This document shows, piece by piece, positions 25,865 through 33,644 of a stretch of DNA of 64,000 bases. Position 1 is the stretch's first letter; each line of letters begins with the position of its first letter. Position numbers and translations under genes: made by a program. Origin of the DNA: Candidatus Delongbacteria bacterium (GTDB lineage Bacteria; CAIWAD01); assembly GCA_020634015.1 (NCBI GenBank), contig JACKCN010000001.1:727001-791000 (forward strand), written 5' to 3'. The notes under the pieces were generated by a model, which made no database searches, was not told the DNA's origin, and saw only the letters and a program-made list of their open reading frames with translations.

Positions 25865-26197
25865 GGATACTCCTTGTGCCGGGGCAGGATGTCCGGGCGC
25901 GTTGCCCGAGCCAGTCGGCCCGGCGTGCGTTGAGTGTTGGCGGACAGGCACCGGACCCTGCCGGATGATCGCCTCCGGAATCGGGAGGGGGTGTCGGCTG
26001 CGGGATCCGGATCGCGTTGCGCCGCGGGGTGTCGCGACGACGCGCCAATATAGGGCTTCCCCGCGGGGCGGGCCTTTGCTCGCGGGGCCAGTGCCAAGGC
26101 CCCTGCTCACCCTGCGGTTTCACATTCAGACGCTGGCTCTCCATATTCGCGGCCCAAGCCCGGACGCGCCATTCCCATCCAGTACAGGACCAACCCC
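25865..26197. other. Divergent intergenic region, 330 bases
   Basis: Between the methyltransferase (minus) and the outer-membrane-like protein (plus). Promoters for both directions must be here. No clear boxes, hairpin or small gene could be supported. Confidence 0.4.
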
Positions 26198-26869
26198 ATG
26201 CGCCTGATTTCCCTGTTCCTTCTGCTGTTCAGCGTCACCGTTTCCCAGGCGGGAGATGGCCCCGCCGGCAATTTCGGCGGCATCCACTATGGCCGGGTCA
26301 TGCAGGATCTGGACGCCCTGAAAGCCAGCCAACCGGTACTGGCGCGACTGGACGACCGGCCCTGGACCGCGGGCGGGCACATCTTCACCAGCCAGAATGG
26401 CGGCATCGTGGGATTCAAGGGCGACATCGGCTGGCGCAATTACTCGGGTGCCTCCGTGGCCATCGAACGCTTCGAAAGCGATGTCTTCGTGCATTTCGGG
26501 CGCAGCATGGAACCGGGGGCGCTGTATCACGCCTGGTTCAGCGGCGGAGTGGGCTGGATGTCCAGCCGGATGACGCTGCGCCAGCAGCCCGGCACCACCC
26601 ACTGGGACGAAGCCTTCGACGGCAGCTACACCCAGAGCGAACTCCGCCTGGCCGGCCCCGCCTGGGAACTGCTGCTGGGCACCGACATCCGCACCCAGAT
26701 TCCCAACATGGACACGGGCGCCTGGCTCACGCTGGGAATTCTCGTGTCGTACAAACAGCATTTCGGCCAGGACAACTGGGTCCTCAACGGCAAGGACGAT
26801 CTGCGCGCCGCTCCCAAGGCGGACGTGGGCGGAGCCTCGCTGCTGCTGACCGTCGGCTACAGGTACTAG
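26198..26869 (+). CDS. Predicted outer-membrane or periplasmic beta-barrel-like protein
   Basis: A 223-residue exported protein. Residues 1-18 are a signal peptide ending SQA. The mature part has alternating aromatic/hydrophobic strands (HAWFSGGVGWMSSRM, WELLLGTDIRTQI, WLTLGILVSY) and ends in LLTVGYRY; a C-terminal aromatic strand is common in outer-membrane beta-barrels. The gene precedes murA by 4 bases, so the two are cotranscribed. No family recognised. Confidence 0.6.
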   Translation: MRLISLFLLLFSVTVSQAGDGPAGNFGGIHYGRVMQDLDALKASQPVLARLDDRPWTAGGHIFTSQNGGIVGFKGDIGWRNYSGASVAIERFESDVFVHFGRSMEPGALYHAWFSGGVGWMSSRMTLRQQPGTTHWDEAFDGSYTQSELRLAGPAWELLLGTDIRTQIPNMDTGAWLTLGILVSYKQHFGQDNWVLNGKDDLRAAPKADVGGASLLLTVGYRY

Positions 26870-26873
26870 CGCC

Positions 26874-28187
26874 ATGAGCGAACTGCACATCCAGACCTCC
26901 CGCGGCCTCTCGGGACGCATCACCCCCCAGGGCAACAAGAACGAAGCCCTGCCGATCGTGGCCGCCTGCCTGCTCAATCCTGGTGTGACCCGCCTGGACA
27001 ACCTGCCCGAGATCCTTGACGTGCGCGCCATGCTGCAGATCGTGCAGGGCCTGGGGGCCCGCGTCGAGCGCAGCGCGGACGGGCACTCCGCCGTGATCCA
27101 GGCTGACACTCTGGATGGCAGTCAGCCGGACCCCGTGCTCTGCGCCCAGATCCGCGCCAGCCTGCTGCTGGCCGCTCCCCTGCTGGCGCGCCGCTCACAG
27201 GCAGGCCGGGGCAGCGTGATCCTGCCACGGCCCGGGGGCGATCGCATCGGACGCCGGCGCATCGATACGCACCTGGCCGTGTTCGAAACCCTGGGCGCCA
27301 CGGTGGACACCAGCCCGCGTGATGTTCGCCTGAGTCTCGATGGCCCCTTCCGGGGCGCCCATCTCTTTCTGGACGAAGCCAGCGTGATGGCCACCGAAAA
27401 CGCCGTGATGGCCGCGGCGATGGCCGAAGGCGATTCGGTCATCGAGAACGCCGCCTGCGAGCCCCACGTGCAGCAGCTCTGCCGGCTGATGGAACAGTTC
27501 GGCGCACGCATCACGGGCATCGGCAGCAACCGCCTCTGCATCACGGGGACCGGAGGCGTGCCCACCCCGCGCGAGCTGAGCCATCGTGTGCTGGAAGACC
27601 TGATCGAAGTGGGCAGTTTCATCGCTCTGGCCGCCGCCACCGGCAGCGAGCTGAGCATTCCGGGTGTGACACCGGCCAACTACTGGATGGTGGCCAAGGC
27701 CTTCGAGCGCCTGGGCGTGCGTTTCACCCTCGAGGGCAACACCCTGCATGTGCCCGCCAATCAGGAGCTGGAGGTGCAGTCCGACCGCTTCGGCGAAGTG
27801 CCGCGGATTCACGATGCGCCCTGGCCCGGCTTTCCCGCCGACCTCAGTTCCATCGCCGTGGTGCTGGCCTGCTGCGCCAATGGCAGCGTGCTGATCCATG
27901 AGTGGATGTTCGAGAGCCGCCTCTACTGGGTGGACTCGCTGATCGGCATGGGGGCGCGCATCACCCAATGTGATCCCCATCGCGTGCTGGTCAACGGCGG
28001 CGCACCGCTCTTCGGCACCCGCCTCTCCAGCCCCGACATCCGCGCTGGCATGGCCCTGCTGATTGCCGCCCTGCGCGCCGAGGGCACCACCGTGATCCAG
28101 AACATCCGCCAGATCGACCGCGGCTACGAGCGCATCGACGAGCGCCTGGCCGCCCTGGGAGCCAGAATCAAGCGCGTGGCGGAGTAG
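26874..28187 (+). CDS. murA: UDP-N-acetylglucosamine 1-carboxyvinyltransferase with Asp active site
   Basis: A 437-residue MurA, which transfers enolpyruvate from PEP to UDP-GlcNAc in the first committed step of peptidoglycan synthesis. The N-terminal NKNEALP with the substrate Lys and Asn, and the late RAGMALLIAAL with the PEP-binding Arg, are present. In the mobile active-site loop the usual Cys is replaced by Asp123 (PGGDRIG, codon 27240-27242). Cys-to-Asp MurA enzymes of mycobacteria and chlamydiae are active but not alkylated by fosfomycin, so intrinsic resistance is expected. The ATG is 4 bases after the upstream stop. Confidence 0.92.
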   Translation: MSELHIQTSRGLSGRITPQGNKNEALPIVAACLLNPGVTRLDNLPEILDVRAMLQIVQGLGARVERSADGHSAVIQADTLDGSQPDPVLCAQIRASLLLAAPLLARRSQAGRGSVILPRPGGDRIGRRRIDTHLAVFETLGATVDTSPRDVRLSLDGPFRGAHLFLDEASVMATENAVMAAAMAEGDSVIENAACEPHVQQLCRLMEQFGARITGIGSNRLCITGTGGVPTPRELSHRVLEDLIEVGSFIALAAATGSELSIPGVTPANYWMVAKAFERLGVRFTLEGNTLHVPANQELEVQSDRFGEVPRIHDAPWPGFPADLSSIAVVLACCANGSVLIHEWMFESRLYWVDSLIGMGARITQCDPHRVLVNGGAPLFGTRLSSPDIRAGMALLIAALRAEGTTVIQNIRQIDRGYERIDERLAALGARIKRVAE

Positions 28188-28291
28188 CAGGTCCGATGAT
28201 CGCGGCTCCCTCGCGGCCCCGCGATCGAATGGAACACACCGCACTTGCACGTCCGGGAATCAACACGACCGAGAATCAAGAGGAGAGACGC

Positions 28292-28744
28292 ATGCCGGGA
28301 CTGTCCGACCTGCTGAGAAAACTGACCGGTGCCCGCGACACAAGCGAGGCTCCAGCACCCGTGCCTGCACCTGCGCCCGCAGGGCCGGGCATCGCACCCG
28401 CATTCCAGCTGCCGGGTGTGAATGATCTGAGTGCGCGGCAGGCGGCGGAGCTGCTGGCGGAGCACGCGGGCTCGCCCGGGCTGCGCGTGCTGGATGTGCG
28501 CACGCCTCCGGAATTGGCCTCCGGGCATCTGGTGGGAGTCGAGAATCTGGATTGTTACGCGCGCAACTTCCAGCAGCAGCTGGCGCAGTTGCCCGTGGGG
28601 CCGAGTTATGTGGTCATCTGCGCCTCGGGCGCGCGCAGCGGGCAGGCCTGCCGCCTGATGCGCAAACTGGGGCATGTGGATGTATACAACGTGACCGGGG
28701 GCATGGCGGCCTGGATGGCCCAGCGCCTGCCCGTCGAGCGCTGA
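28292..28744 (+). CDS. Rhodanese-domain protein
   Basis: A 150-residue protein with an Ala/Pro-rich linker (about 20-40, APAPVPAPAPAG) joining a short N-terminal helix to a rhodanese domain (about 48-150). The active-site loop reads VICASGARSGQAC, so the catalytic Cys and its ring of backbone amides are intact; LRVLDVRTPPELASGHLVG is the conserved first half. Such single-domain rhodaneses carry persulfide sulfur. The ATG at 28292 has AGAGGAGAG. It is 11 bases upstream of msrB, suggesting a thiol/redox operon. Confidence 0.88.
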   Translation: MPGLSDLLRKLTGARDTSEAPAPVPAPAPAGPGIAPAFQLPGVNDLSARQAAELLAEHAGSPGLRVLDVRTPPELASGHLVGVENLDCYARNFQQQLAQLPVGPSYVVICASGARSGQACRLMRKLGHVDVYNVTGGMAAWMAQRLPVER

Positions 28745-28755
28745 GGAGAGCCGGC

Positions 28756-29151
28756 ATGGATTTCGAGACCTTCCTGCCCGAGGACTGGCGCAAACGCCTG
28801 AGCGACGAGCAGTATCGGGTGACCCGCGAGGGTGGCACCGAGCGCCCCTTCACGGGCGAGCATCTGGCGCGCAAGGAAGCCGGGCGTTACCACTGCGTGT
28901 GCTGCGGTTCCTTTCTCTTCGAATCGGACACCAAGTTCGACTCGGGCTGCGGCTGGCCCTCCTTCTTCAAGGCCGGCGAGGGCGCGATCCGCTATCTGGT
29001 GGACAGAAGTCACGGCATGCAGCGCACCGAAGTGCGCTGTGCCCGCTGCGACGCCCATCTGGGGCATGTCTTCGACGACGGCCCCCCGCCCACGGGCAAG
29101 CGTTATTGCATCAACAGCGTGTCGCTGGATTTCACGGCTGGAAGCGATTAG
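28756..29151 (+). CDS. msrB: Peptide methionine-(R)-S-oxide reductase
   Basis: A 131-residue MsrB that reduces R-methionine sulfoxide in proteins. The two zinc CxxC pairs (CVCC and CARC), the conserved CGWPSFF and the catalytic Cys in RYCINSVSL are all present; length is typical for a stand-alone MsrB. No export signal, so cytoplasmic. The ATG at 28756 follows GAGGAGAG and lies 11 bases after the rhodanese stop. Confidence 0.96.
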   Translation: MDFETFLPEDWRKRLSDEQYRVTREGGTERPFTGEHLARKEAGRYHCVCCGSFLFESDTKFDSGCGWPSFFKAGEGAIRYLVDRSHGMQRTEVRCARCDAHLGHVFDDGPPPTGKRYCINSVSLDFTAGSD

Positions 29152-29232
29152 CCAGCGTCTTTGACTCAACCCATCATGCGACCCACCCCTTGCTGGCAGC
29201 AATTCTGACAGGCGTATCAATTGTATTGCCTT

Positions 29233-29260
29233 GACGGAAAAATGCCCTATTTTTTCCGTC
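29233..29260. promoter_or_regulatory. Inverted repeat at the antitoxin start, probable AbiEi operator
   Basis: Arms GACGGAAAAA (29233-29242) and TTTTTCCGTC (29251-29260) are perfect 10-base inverted copies separated by 8 bases, ending directly at the antitoxin ATG at 29261. AbiEi antitoxins are known to bind inverted repeats in their own promoter and repress, so this is the natural operator. The repeat also surrounds where a -10 or ribosome site would lie. Confidence 0.7.
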
Positions 29261-29893
29261 ATGAATTCAACACCCAATCTGTTGCAACCTGTTGAAAACA
29301 AAGTCATGAGCCGGGTGAAGAGTCATGGCCGAGGTTGGGTCTTCACCCCGAGGCACTTCCAGAATCTGGGAAGTTCAGCAGCCATTGAATCGGCCTTGCG
29401 CAGGCTGAAAGCAAAGGGCAGGATCCGTCGTCTCACCCGCGGGCTCTATGACTTTCCCAAGGAAGACCCAGCCCTGGGGACCATTGCTCCGACTGCAGAG
29501 GCCATCGCCCGGGCACTGGCCCATCGGGACGCCATCCGCCTCCAGCCATCCGGAGCCTATGCGGCCAATTTGCTTGGCCTGTCGGAGCAGGTTCCTTCGC
29601 GTGTCGTGTTTCTCACCGATGGCCCGGCCCGAAAGGTACGGATCGGCAAACGCGAAATCGTGCTGCAACACACCACACCTCGACACATGGCCACTGCCGG
29701 TCGACGCAGCGGTCTTGTCATCCAGGCCCTGCGCCATCTGGGCAAAGACCAGACAGACGAGCGCGTGATCCAGATCCTGCGCCGTCAGCTCACGAGCGCG
29801 GACCTTGCCATGCTGCGGAAAGACCTGATCCACGCTCCCGCCTGGATCGCTGCAATGCTGCGCCCGCTCACACATCCGCTGACTGTCCTGTGA
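29261..29893 (+). CDS. Type IV toxin-antitoxin antitoxin, AbiEi/DUF6088 family
   Basis: A 210-residue protein that starts with a winged helix-turn-helix (about residues 15-65, GRGWVFTPRHFQNLGSSAAIESALRRLKAKGRIRRLTRGLYDFP), the DNA-binding domain of AbiEi antitoxins. A C-terminal domain follows, with LQPSGAYAANLLGLSEQVP and DGPARKVRIGKREI. It represses its own operon and blocks the toxin without direct contact in the characterised AbiE systems. The ATG at 29261 is used; a TTG 10 codons upstream would include the inverted repeat. It overlaps the toxin start by 4 bases (GTGA). Confidence 0.87.
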   Translation: MNSTPNLLQPVENKVMSRVKSHGRGWVFTPRHFQNLGSSAAIESALRRLKAKGRIRRLTRGLYDFPKEDPALGTIAPTAEAIARALAHRDAIRLQPSGAYAANLLGLSEQVPSRVVFLTDGPARKVRIGKREIVLQHTTPRHMATAGRRSGLVIQALRHLGKDQTDERVIQILRRQLTSADLAMLRKDLIHAPAWIAAMLRPLTHPLTVL

Positions 29894-30924
29894 ACCAATT
29901 CCTCCAGTTGCCACCAGAGCGGCGCGAAAACGCTTTCCAGCAAGTGGAAGAGCGGATGGGCCTGCAGGTGTTCAGCGTCGAGAAGGACTTCTGGGTCTGC
30001 TGGATACTTCGCGAACTGTTTGCACTGTCCGACATCGGCGAGCACCTGACCTTCAAGGGCGGTACCTCACTCTCGAAGGCCTGGAACCTCATCCAGCGCT
30101 TTTCCGAAGACATTGATCTGGTCGTGGACAAAGAGGCGCTTGGCTTCGGGAAAGATGCAAGCCCTGAAAGCGCTGCAAGCAAAAAGCAGCAAAGGAAAAG
30201 GCTGGATTCCCTGAGAGCCGCAAGTCAGAAGTGGGTGCAAGGCGCATTGCTTTCGGCACTGTCTGCCCGGATCACAGACATTCTGGGGGAATCCGGCTGG
30301 AACCTGGAAGTGGATCCGGACACGGAAGATGGGCAATGCCTGTTGTTCGAGTATCCCTCCGTTCTTGCCAAGGGAATTGCCGGTTACATCAACCCTGTGG
30401 TGAAGATCGAACTTGGAGCACGCTCCGATATTGAGCCACATGAGAACAGAATGATCAGGCCCTATGTACTTGAACAGTTTCCAGCTCTCGACACCGGGGG
30501 CACGTTCTCCGTACGCGTGATCAGCACGGAGCGCACGTTCTGGGAAAAATCCTGTCTGCTTCACGAAGAGGCGTATCGCTCACCCGGCAAGACCCGAAAG
30601 CCGCGCCTGGCCCGCCACTACTACGACCTCTGGTGCATGCTGAAAGCTGGGATCGGGGAATCTGCCATTCGCGACGAGGCACTCTTCGCTCGTGTCGTGA
30701 GACATCGAACGATCTACTTCAAGGTCACTGGTGTGAACTACGAATCGCTCCAGGCTGGCGAATTGCGCCTGATGCCCATGGAGGACCAGCTGAGAGGCTG
30801 GAAAGCTGACTATGAATCCATGAGGGGGTCGATGTTCCTGGGCCAGGTACCCGACTTCGATGAGATCCTCCGCGCCGTGGGCAAGTTCGAACAGCGTTTC
30901 AATCGGATACGCCGCAACGGTTGA
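29890..30924 (+). CDS. Type IV toxin, AbiEii-family nucleotidyltransferase
   Basis: A 344-residue nucleotidyltransferase-like toxin. The family motifs are present: VEKDFWVCWILREL near the start, FKGGTSLSKAW (motif I) and FSEDIDLVVD (acidic pair), then RTFWEKSCLLHEEAYR and RLARHYYDLWCML in the C-terminal part. AbiEii toxins transfer nucleotides onto tRNA or other RNA ends and stop growth, giving phage abortive infection. The start is GTG at 29890 inside the antitoxin stop (GTGA). All four motifs look intact, so it should be active. Followed by a hairpin. Confidence 0.9.
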   Translation: MNQFLQLPPERRENAFQQVEERMGLQVFSVEKDFWVCWILRELFALSDIGEHLTFKGGTSLSKAWNLIQRFSEDIDLVVDKEALGFGKDASPESAASKKQQRKRLDSLRAASQKWVQGALLSALSARITDILGESGWNLEVDPDTEDGQCLLFEYPSVLAKGIAGYINPVVKIELGARSDIEPHENRMIRPYVLEQFPALDTGGTFSVRVISTERTFWEKSCLLHEEAYRSPGKTRKPRLARHYYDLWCMLKAGIGESAIRDEALFARVVRHRTIYFKVTGVNYESLQAGELRLMPMEDQLRGWKADYESMRGSMFLGQVPDFDEILRAVGKFEQRFNRIRRNG

Positions 30925-31003
30925 AAGATCGGCCCGCATTCCGGAGTTGCCAGCAACTCCCCCATCCTGCCTGGCCAGTCTTTGGCAATGGACAGGATGC
31001 CGG

Positions 31004-31039
31004 ACACACAGAACGGCCCTTGTGGGTCGTTCTGTGTGT
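31004..31039. terminator. Hairpin terminator after the AbiE pair
   Basis: A 16-bp stem (one G-T wobble) with loop TTGT lies between the convergent AbiEii toxin gene and the gene at 31062-31529. No T tail follows on either strand, so it is a likely bidirectional hairpin stop. Confidence 0.65.
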
Positions 31040-31061
31040 GATCAAGATGGATTGGCCGCTC

Positions 31062-31529
31062 TCAAGGCTGGCGCACGAAACCCAGCCGAAAGCCCTTCTC
31101 CGCGCCGTCACTCACCAGCACGTCCAGATGGCCACCCTCCAGCAGGCGATACTCGAGGGCCTTGGGAAAGTCGTGCTCCGGGTTGGTGAAGAGTGCGCGG
31201 TCCGGGCCACACTCCACCAGCTTGAAGGCCGTGGGATAATCATTGTGGGCCACCTTGGCGATGTAGAAGATCTCGCCACCCATGCTCACCAGTCGCAGAC
31301 TCTCGCCCTGTGTGCGTTCTCCGCTGGATCGGTCCTCGCTGTAGCCTACCCCTTCCCAGGTATCCGCCGAGTGCTGCACCCAGGACTCGTGTGTGGCGCT
31401 CTTGCCTTCCGGGGTGACCCAGTTCCCCAGCATCCAGCTCAGCGAGTCCAGGTCACAGGGTGTGGCGGCCATGGCGATTCCTCCTGCAGTCAGCAACCCG
31501 GCAAGTATTGACCCGATTCGCGCGATCAT
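31062..31529 (-). CDS. DUF6265-like exported protein
   Basis: A 155-residue exported protein. Residues 1-22 are a signal peptide (RIGSILAGLLTAGGIAMAA). The mature part starts LDSLSWMLGNWV and carries HESWVQHSADTWEGVGYS and EHDFPKALEYRLLEGGHLDVLV, the pattern of DUF6265 lipocalin-like proteins. Function unknown. The ATG at 31529 has GGAG upstream. Upstream (31530-31756) no gene is seen; the segment leads to the terminator of the thioredoxin gene. Confidence 0.8.
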   Translation of the reverse strand: MIARIGSILAGLLTAGGIAMAATPCDLDSLSWMLGNWVTPEGKSATHESWVQHSADTWEGVGYSEDRSSGERTQGESLRLVSMGGEIFYIAKVAHNDYPTAFKLVECGPDRALFTNPEHDFPKALEYRLLEGGHLDVLVSDGAEKGFRLGFVRQP

Positions 31530-31756
31530 GGCGGGACTCCTCCATTCTGGCACTCTCGTCCGGTCCAGGCAGGTATCAGTCAATGAGGTCCTGCCGAGCA
31601 GCGCCTCGTTGGGTATGGCCACCGGATCAGCACGGTTGCGCCAGTGTCGGGAAGGGCAGCCAGAGAACCAATGGGTCAAACGGCTCCAGCAAATCCACGC
31701 TGTCCTGAGCTCAGCGGAAGCACCACTCAGCTCTGCTCGATGTGGCATGAAGAAAT

Positions 31757-31787
31757 GGCCCGGAAGATCCAGTGGATCCTCCGGGCC
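31757..31787 (-). terminator. Rho-independent terminator of the thioredoxin-like gene
   Basis: A 14-bp stem (31757-31770 with 31774-31787, one wobble, 3-base loop) is followed on the minus strand by ATTTCTTC. It lies 30 bases after the stop of the gene at 31818. Confidence 0.8.
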
Positions 31788-31817
31788 GCGAATTGGTTGC
31801 TGGGTAGGAAACGGGTT

Positions 31818-32294
31818 CTAACCCTTGATGGACTTGCTGGCGCCGCCATCCTTGGAGATAAATCCCTCCAGATGCTTGACGTAGGCCGCGGGGCCGCCTT
31901 GCTGGTACCCGGTGCGGGCCACCAGCTCACCCTTGGGGTTCAGCAGCAGGATGGTGGGAAAACCCTTGATGCCGAACTGCTCGGCCAGAGCGTTGTTGCG
32001 GGCCTTCAGCTCCTTGCTCTGCTCCTTCTTGCGGGGGAAGTCGAGGCTCACCTGGATCAGATTCTTCTCAGCCCAGCTCATGTACTCGGGCTTGGAGAAG
32101 ACTTCCTTGTCCAGTTTGATGCACCAGCCGCACCAGTCGCTGCCGGTGAAGTCCACCAGCACGTACTTGCCTTCCTTGGCGGCCAGAGTCTTGGCGGCAT
32201 CCAGGTCGGTCATCCAGGTTGAGTCACTGGCGCGGGCTGCCATCGAGAGCAGCAGCACGCCCAGCAGCAGGCCGATCTTGCGGATTCCATTCAT
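31818..32294 (-). CDS. Exported thioredoxin-fold protein
   Basis: A 158-residue periplasmic thioredoxin-like protein. Residues 1-23 are a signal peptide ending ARA. The active site DWCGWC lies after the first strand (KYVLVDFTGS), and the cis-Pro is in GFPTILLLN; the rest has the normal thioredoxin order. This group (DUF255/thioredoxin_7-like with TWMTDLDAAKTLAAKEGK) often reduces disulfides of secreted proteins or c-type cytochromes. The ATG at 32294 is chosen over longer frames with no signal. Upstream is a di-heme cytochrome gene. Confidence 0.9.
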   Translation of the reverse strand: MNGIRKIGLLLGVLLLSMAARASDSTWMTDLDAAKTLAAKEGKYVLVDFTGSDWCGWCIKLDKEVFSKPEYMSWAEKNLIQVSLDFPRKKEQSKELKARNNALAEQFGIKGFPTILLLNPKGELVARTGYQQGGPAAYVKHLEGFISKDGGASKSIKG

Positions 32295-32455
32295 GGGGTT
32301 GTCCCTTCGACTATGTTGGTTGTTCCTTGGCTCGAGAGTCCACCACCGGTGGCCAGCTCCACTTTGTGTGGCCGGGCGGGCGTTGAACATACGAAGCCGA
32401 TGGGCAAAAGATCCTCTCAAACAGGCTCTGCCGGAAAAATCGGGACGAACGGGAC

Positions 32456-33424
32456 TCAGGGCTGGTCTTCCAGTCCCGAGCGCGGGACCGGATTGGTGAT
32501 GACCGGAATGCTCTTCAGGTAGGCGAAGATCGCCGCCGATTCCTCATCGCTCAGCTCAGGATATGGACGCATGGGATAACGCAGCGCGGGTTCTCCCTCC
32601 ATCTGACCAAAACGCAGAGCCTTGATGAAACGGGCTTCGTCCCAGTTGCCGATTCCGCTCTGCGGATCGGGAGTCAGGTTCGATGTCAGCATGATCTCGC
32701 CTTTGAGGCTGAGGGTACGGTTGCCGCCGCCGAAGTACCCCAGACTCGCCTCAGGGTTCATGATGTCATTGCTCTTGAAATCGGCGCTGTGGCAGCTGAA
32801 ACAATCCAGATTGACCGCCAGATAACGCCCCAGCTCCAGCTGGTTGGTGCTGTCGGGCATCGAGATGCGCTCTGCGGGCAAGGGCAGCGGCTTCCAGGCG
32901 ATCGTGCTGAGGAATTTGACAAGGAAGGAGGGCTGGCTGCGCATGTCGGCCGTGCGATCGGGGGCCACCAGCGGGTTGTCGGAGCGCAGGAAGGCGATGA
33001 TCGCTTCCAGATCGTTGTCGGCCAGATGGGGCAGTTTTGGCATCAGGGGCGGTGAATACTCGCCATCACGCTTGATGCCCGTGCGCAGCAGCACCATCAG
33101 TTCCTTGTCGGTCCAGGCACCAATGCCCCAGGTGGAATCCTGGGTGATGTTGGGCACATACCACTTGCCGAACACGGACGGCGCATCGAGCATGGGGCCA
33201 CCAGCCAGGGTATGAGTATCGGCATTGCGATGACATCCGGCGCACATGGTACTCACCAGCTTCTCGCCCCGGATCACAGCGTCGGGAGTGACCCTGGCCT
33301 GAAACTGACCACCGGGAATCGGGTAATGGGGAATCCCGCGGAAGTGGATGAAGGCCGCGCCTGCGACCATCGCCAGCAGAACCAGGCCCACCAGAGTGCC
33401 TGTGATTTTCAGCAGTTTCAACAT
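32456..33424 (-). CDS. Membrane-anchored di-heme cytochrome c
   Basis: A 322-residue protein with one N-terminal anchor (about residues 4-26) and two class I heme-binding motifs: CAGCH (about residue 65) and CFSCH (about residue 210). Each is followed by a Met-bearing region (PPLMPKL, MRPYPEL) that can serve as the axial ligand. Electron transfer in the periplasm is the clear role; the partner is unknown, but the gene is next to an exported thioredoxin. The ATG at 33424 follows AAGGATC. Confidence 0.9.
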   Translation of the reverse strand: MLKLLKITGTLVGLVLLAMVAGAAFIHFRGIPHYPIPGGQFQARVTPDAVIRGEKLVSTMCAGCHRNADTHTLAGGPMLDAPSVFGKWYVPNITQDSTWGIGAWTDKELMVLLRTGIKRDGEYSPPLMPKLPHLADNDLEAIIAFLRSDNPLVAPDRTADMRSQPSFLVKFLSTIAWKPLPLPAERISMPDSTNQLELGRYLAVNLDCFSCHSADFKSNDIMNPEASLGYFGGGNRTLSLKGEIMLTSNLTPDPQSGIGNWDEARFIKALRFGQMEGEPALRYPMRPYPELSDEESAAIFAYLKSIPVITNPVPRSGLEDQP

Positions 33425-33644
33425 GGTTGATCCTTGTTGTGGGTGTGAACGGACGCCGGAGACGGGCAGCCCGGAGACCTCCGCCCCCGAGTGGGCACGG
33501 AGAGGTCGCACGAAAAGTCCGGAAGGATGGCAGCTGCATGCGCCACCTCAAGGAGAGAGTTCCGGACGGGCCATGCAACGTTTTTTTCCGGGAACGCTGG
33601 CCGCTGCGCGGAGACTGTGCGGGAAACGAATCGCGGGGCCCGTG

